Below, piece by piece: positions 4,954 through 6,399 of a DNA stretch of 6,399 nucleotides. Position 1 is the stretch's first letter. Every line of letters starts with the position of its first letter. The DNA comes from Bordetella parapertussis. GTDB taxonomy: Bacteria; Pseudomonadota; Gammaproteobacteria; Burkholderiales; SG8-39. Made by a program: the position numbers and the translations under genes. Under the pieces are notes generated by a model. The model was not told the DNA's origin. It was given only the letters and a program-made list of their open reading frames with translations, and made no database searches. The stretch covers positions 1-6,399 of the forward strand of contig CAMDRY010000196.1 in assembly GCA_945906975.1 (NCBI GenBank), written 5' to 3'.

Positions 4954-5952
4954 TCAGGCGGCGGCGAGACTACGCGTTTCGACCGCGACGATGGCCTTAG
5001 CCTGATTGAAGTCGGCGGTATAGCCAGCGCCGAAAAGGCAGCAGGCGAGCAGGTTGACAATGGGCAGCGGCAGCGGCGCCGTGCCAGTCATTACCTTGCG
5101 GATGTAGTCGGCGGTGGCCTTGGCTTCGGTGTTTTGCTCGAGCTGTTCGAGTTGCTCGGCCGGCGTGTGCTCCTGCTCGAACAGCACCTGTCCCGCGCCA
5201 TCGCGGAAAAATTCTATCTTCGGCCGGCGCCGCGGATTGGCGTAGGGTTCGCCCTCCGTGCCGCGCATTAGTAGCGCGGTATCACCAGTGGCGATGAAAA
5301 ATTCGTGCAGCTTGAGCAGCACCTCGGGATGCGTCACGCTGACCAGCTTGAGCGCGCCGCCGCTTCCCCCGCCAAACGGGTCAATGAGCTTGGCCACGGT
5401 ATGGCCGCTGTTCCTTACACCCAGGCGGCTGCGCAGCGACAGCAAGTTGGCAAGGCCGGGCGCGAGCACCGCTGTCGGAACAAAGGCCAGCTTGTCGGTG
5501 TCCATCGCCGTTTGCGCCTGCGCCAGCGTGACGCAGGGCAGGATGCCCAGTTCACGAAAAATATAGGCGCTGGCCACACGCCCCTGCCCGTCCAGCGTGC
5601 CGTGGACCAGCACCGGCAGCCCCATGCGTTGCAACAACAACGCGACCAGCGGGGTCAGATTGGGTTGGCGCCGCGCGCCGTTGTAGCTGCCGATGACCAC
5701 CGGGCGCATACCGCCCAAACCCTGCGGCGGCTTCAGGTGATGCACGCGATCGGACATCGCCTGGGTAAAGCCGAGCAGTTCGGGCACCGATTCGGTCTTG
5801 ACGCGCAGGGCGAGCAGGATCGCACCGAGTTCCAGATCGGGCACGCCGCCATCGAGTATGGCGCCAAACAACTGGTGCGCCTCGTCCGTGCCCAGATCGT
5901 GGCTGCCCTTGGTGCCGCGGCCGATTTCCTTTATGTATTGCGCGAAACTCAT
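4954..5952 (-). CDS. ybiB: YbiB/TrpD2 family DNA-binding protein (glycosyltransferase family 3 fold)
   Basis: This 332-residue protein matches E. coli YbiB along its length. It has the N-terminal helical domain (IKEIGRG at 7-13, VPDLELGAILLALR at 37-50) and a C-terminal domain with SYNGAR (89-94), RLGVRNSGHTVAKL (176-189) and GTEGEPYANPRRRP (231-244). It has the fold of anthranilate phosphoribosyltransferase (TrpD), but the PRPP-binding GTGGD loop is replaced by IGSYNGAR. In E. coli, YbiB is reported to lack that activity and to be a dimeric nucleic-acid-binding protein of the TrpD2 family; a tryptophan-biosynthesis label would therefore mislead. I chose ATG 5952 because MSFAQYIKEIGRG is the family N-terminus. 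The frame stays open for 99 more codons upstream, but that part resembles nothing I know. A sigma-54-like element lies 38-54 bp before the start. The neighbour upstream is rnpB. Confidence 0.92.
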   Translation of the reverse strand: MSFAQYIKEIGRGTKGSHDLGTDEAHQLFGAILDGGVPDLELGAILLALRVKTESVPELLGFTQAMSDRVHHLKPPQGLGGMRPVVIGSYNGARRQPNLTPLVALLLQRMGLPVLVHGTLDGQGRVASAYIFRELGILPCVTLAQAQTAMDTDKLAFVPTAVLAPGLANLLSLRSRLGVRNSGHTVAKLIDPFGGGSGGALKLVSVTHPEVLLKLHEFFIATGDTALLMRGTEGEPYANPRRRPKIEFFRDGAGQVLFEQEHTPAEQLEQLEQNTEAKATADYIRKVMTGTAPLPLPIVNLLACCLFGAGYTADFNQAKAIVAVETRSLAAA

Positions 5953-5977
5953 TTCGCCCACTTTATCAAAGCTGCAT

Positions 5978-6009
5978 GACTTGGCTAGTAGCAACGCGTA
6001 TGCCAAGTC
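5978..6009. repeat. 8-bp inverted repeat in the ybiB leader region
   Basis: GACTTGGC (5978-5985) and GCCAAGTC (6002-6009) are perfect inverted arms around a 16-bp centre. One arm overlaps the -24 part of the sigma-54-like element and the other sits at its presumed start site. It could be an operator or a leader hairpin. It lacks a following T-run, so it is not a canonical terminator for rnpB. Confidence 0.5.
5990..6006 (-). promoter_or_regulatory. Sigma-54-like -24/-12 element upstream of ybiB
   Basis: The minus strand reads TTGGCAT-ACGCG-TTGCT: correct GG-N10-GC spacing and a single departure (T for C) from the YTGGCAC-N5-TTGCW consensus. The -12 C is at 5991, which would start transcription near 5979, about 27 nt before the ybiB ATG. 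It lies largely between two 8-bp inverted arms. One such near-match in a window this size could be chance, so I rate it below the tpsA element. Confidence 0.42.
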
Positions 6010-6016
6010 GCAAAAG

Positions 6017-6042
6017 GGACGGACACACAGGACGGACACACG
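6017..6042. repeat. 13-bp tandem direct repeat
   Basis: GGACGGACACACA (6017-6029) is followed at once by GGACGGACACACG (6030-6042), identical in 12 of 13 bases. It lies between rnpB and ybiB, about 65-90 bp before the ybiB start and 11 bp upstream of the sigma-54-like element. Its role is unknown. Confidence 0.8.
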
Positions 6043-6255
6043 CGATTCACGGGCTGGACTTGCTTCCTGCCCTGAAAATTTCACCCACATCGGCACAAAA
6101 AGCGTCCATCCGGAGGCATGCACGCCTCGCCATGGTGCGAACCGCTTATGACAGTGCAAAACCGGCTTGCCGCGCGCTGCGGCAGTGCCGCCGGGACCGC
6201 TGATTGGAGGGCACAGCGGCCAAGCCAAAGCAGCAAAATCGCACAACAATAAAAG

Positions 6256-6399
6256 TGTGAAGTCGGCCGATAAGCCGGGTTCTGTTCAGGGGCTTGCGCC
6301 CCCCTGACGATCATTCATCTGGGCCAAGAGTTACCCCTTGGCTCAAGCCACCTACCCGCAGACTCCGTGGGTCACGTCAACGTCTGCCTATTTGGTGTT
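6256..6399 (-). ncRNA. rnpB: RNase P RNA (class A), 3' part
   Basis: The minus strand carries the conserved 3' half of bacterial RNase P RNA, the catalytic RNA that trims 5' leaders from tRNA precursors. Landmarks in order: CCAAATAGG near the right edge, the GGGTAGG..GCTTGAGCC block, the P18 hairpin, AGATGAATGA, then ACAGAACCCGGCTTAT (the 3' strand of P4) and ATCGGCCGACTT at the 3' end. About 144 nt are present; the rest, including the 5' strand of P4, lies beyond the right edge. Between AGATGAATGA and ACAGAACC is an extra stem, TCAGGGG/CCCCTGA (6286-6307), which I take to be helix P19, absent in E. coli. The exact mature 3' end is uncertain by a few bases. Confidence 0.96.

Larger units (their letters stand above)
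5953..6255. other. rnpB-ybiB spacer (303 bp)
   Basis: No gene is supported here. The ybiB frame stays open through almost the whole stretch, but the predicted residues show no family similarity and the real ybiB start is internal. Visible elements are the 8-bp inverted repeat, the sigma-54-like element and the 13-bp direct repeat near ybiB. I found no clear terminator for rnpB: only a short T4 run follows its 3' end (6251-6254). Confidence 0.6.

Noticed and set aside
4748..5005. Plus-strand open frame across the hexamer array
   Set aside because: Its alternating SVRVGVSGSLGV-type peptide is a by-product of the 6-bp period, and it starts out of frame inside the TIGR02450-type gene and runs into the 3' end of ybiB.
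4954..5952. Annotation as anthranilate phosphoribosyltransferase TrpD
   Set aside because: The GTGGD-type PRPP loop is missing and the SYNGAR, VRNSGHTVAKL and GTEGEPYANP signatures are those of YbiB/TrpD2.
5953..6249. 99-codon in-frame upstream extension of ybiB
   Set aside because: The known YbiB N-terminus begins exactly at the ATG at 5952. The extension has no similarity to the family, runs back to the rnpB 3' end and overlaps the repeat and promoter-like elements.
1..6399. CRISPR array, insertion sequence, tRNA or phage attachment site
   Set aside because: No regularly spaced repeats with unique spacers, transposase frame with terminal repeats, tRNA cloverleaf or integrase was seen on either strand.

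Overview
The window looks like chromosomal DNA of a high-GC proteobacterium, most likely a betaproteobacterium of the order Burkholderiales. The grounds are a class A RNase P RNA with an extra helix before its last conserved block, a TrpD2/YbiB protein, a small Trp-rich TIGR02450-type protein, and a two-partner secretion (TPS, type Vb) locus whose exoprotein carries the extended ESPR signal peptide. I cannot name a genus from sequence reading alone.

Layout, left to right. Positions 1-2141 (minus strand) hold the first 713 codons of a filamentous-haemagglutinin-type exoprotein (TpsA); its 3' part lies beyond the left edge. Positions 2142-2606 are a 465-bp non-coding spacer rich in ordered DNA signals: a match to the sigma-54 -24/-12 consensus pointing at tpsA, three to four 11-bp tandem repeats, two copies of an A/T-centred palindrome and a 32-bp hairpin. 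Positions 2607-4328 (minus) encode the outer-membrane transporter TpsB (FhaC/ShlB family). A 186-bp divergent AT-rich spacer follows, then a 93-codon TIGR02450-type gene on the plus strand (4515-4796). Directly after its stop is a degenerate 6-bp repeat array. Positions 4954-5952 (minus) encode a YbiB/TrpD2 protein. The last 144 bases are the 3' part of rnpB (minus), which continues past the right edge.

How the genes work together: TpsB and TpsA form one export system. TpsA crosses the inner membrane through Sec, its N-terminal TPS domain is recognised by the TpsB POTRA domains, and the beta-helical passenger is threaded through the TpsB barrel. The transporter gene lies upstream, and the exoprotein seems to have its own sigma-54 promoter in the spacer. 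That would put the large, costly adhesin under an activator-dependent switch, separate from the transporter. The TpsB also lacks the Arg of the VRG(Y/F) motif that is normally near-invariant in the Omp85 superfamily.

A second, slightly weaker sigma-54-like element sits just upstream of ybiB. The TIGR02450-type gene, ybiB and rnpB look like ordinary housekeeping neighbours with no evident link to the TPS locus. The long plus-strand reading frames opposite tpsA and tpsB are shadows of high-GC coding sequence.
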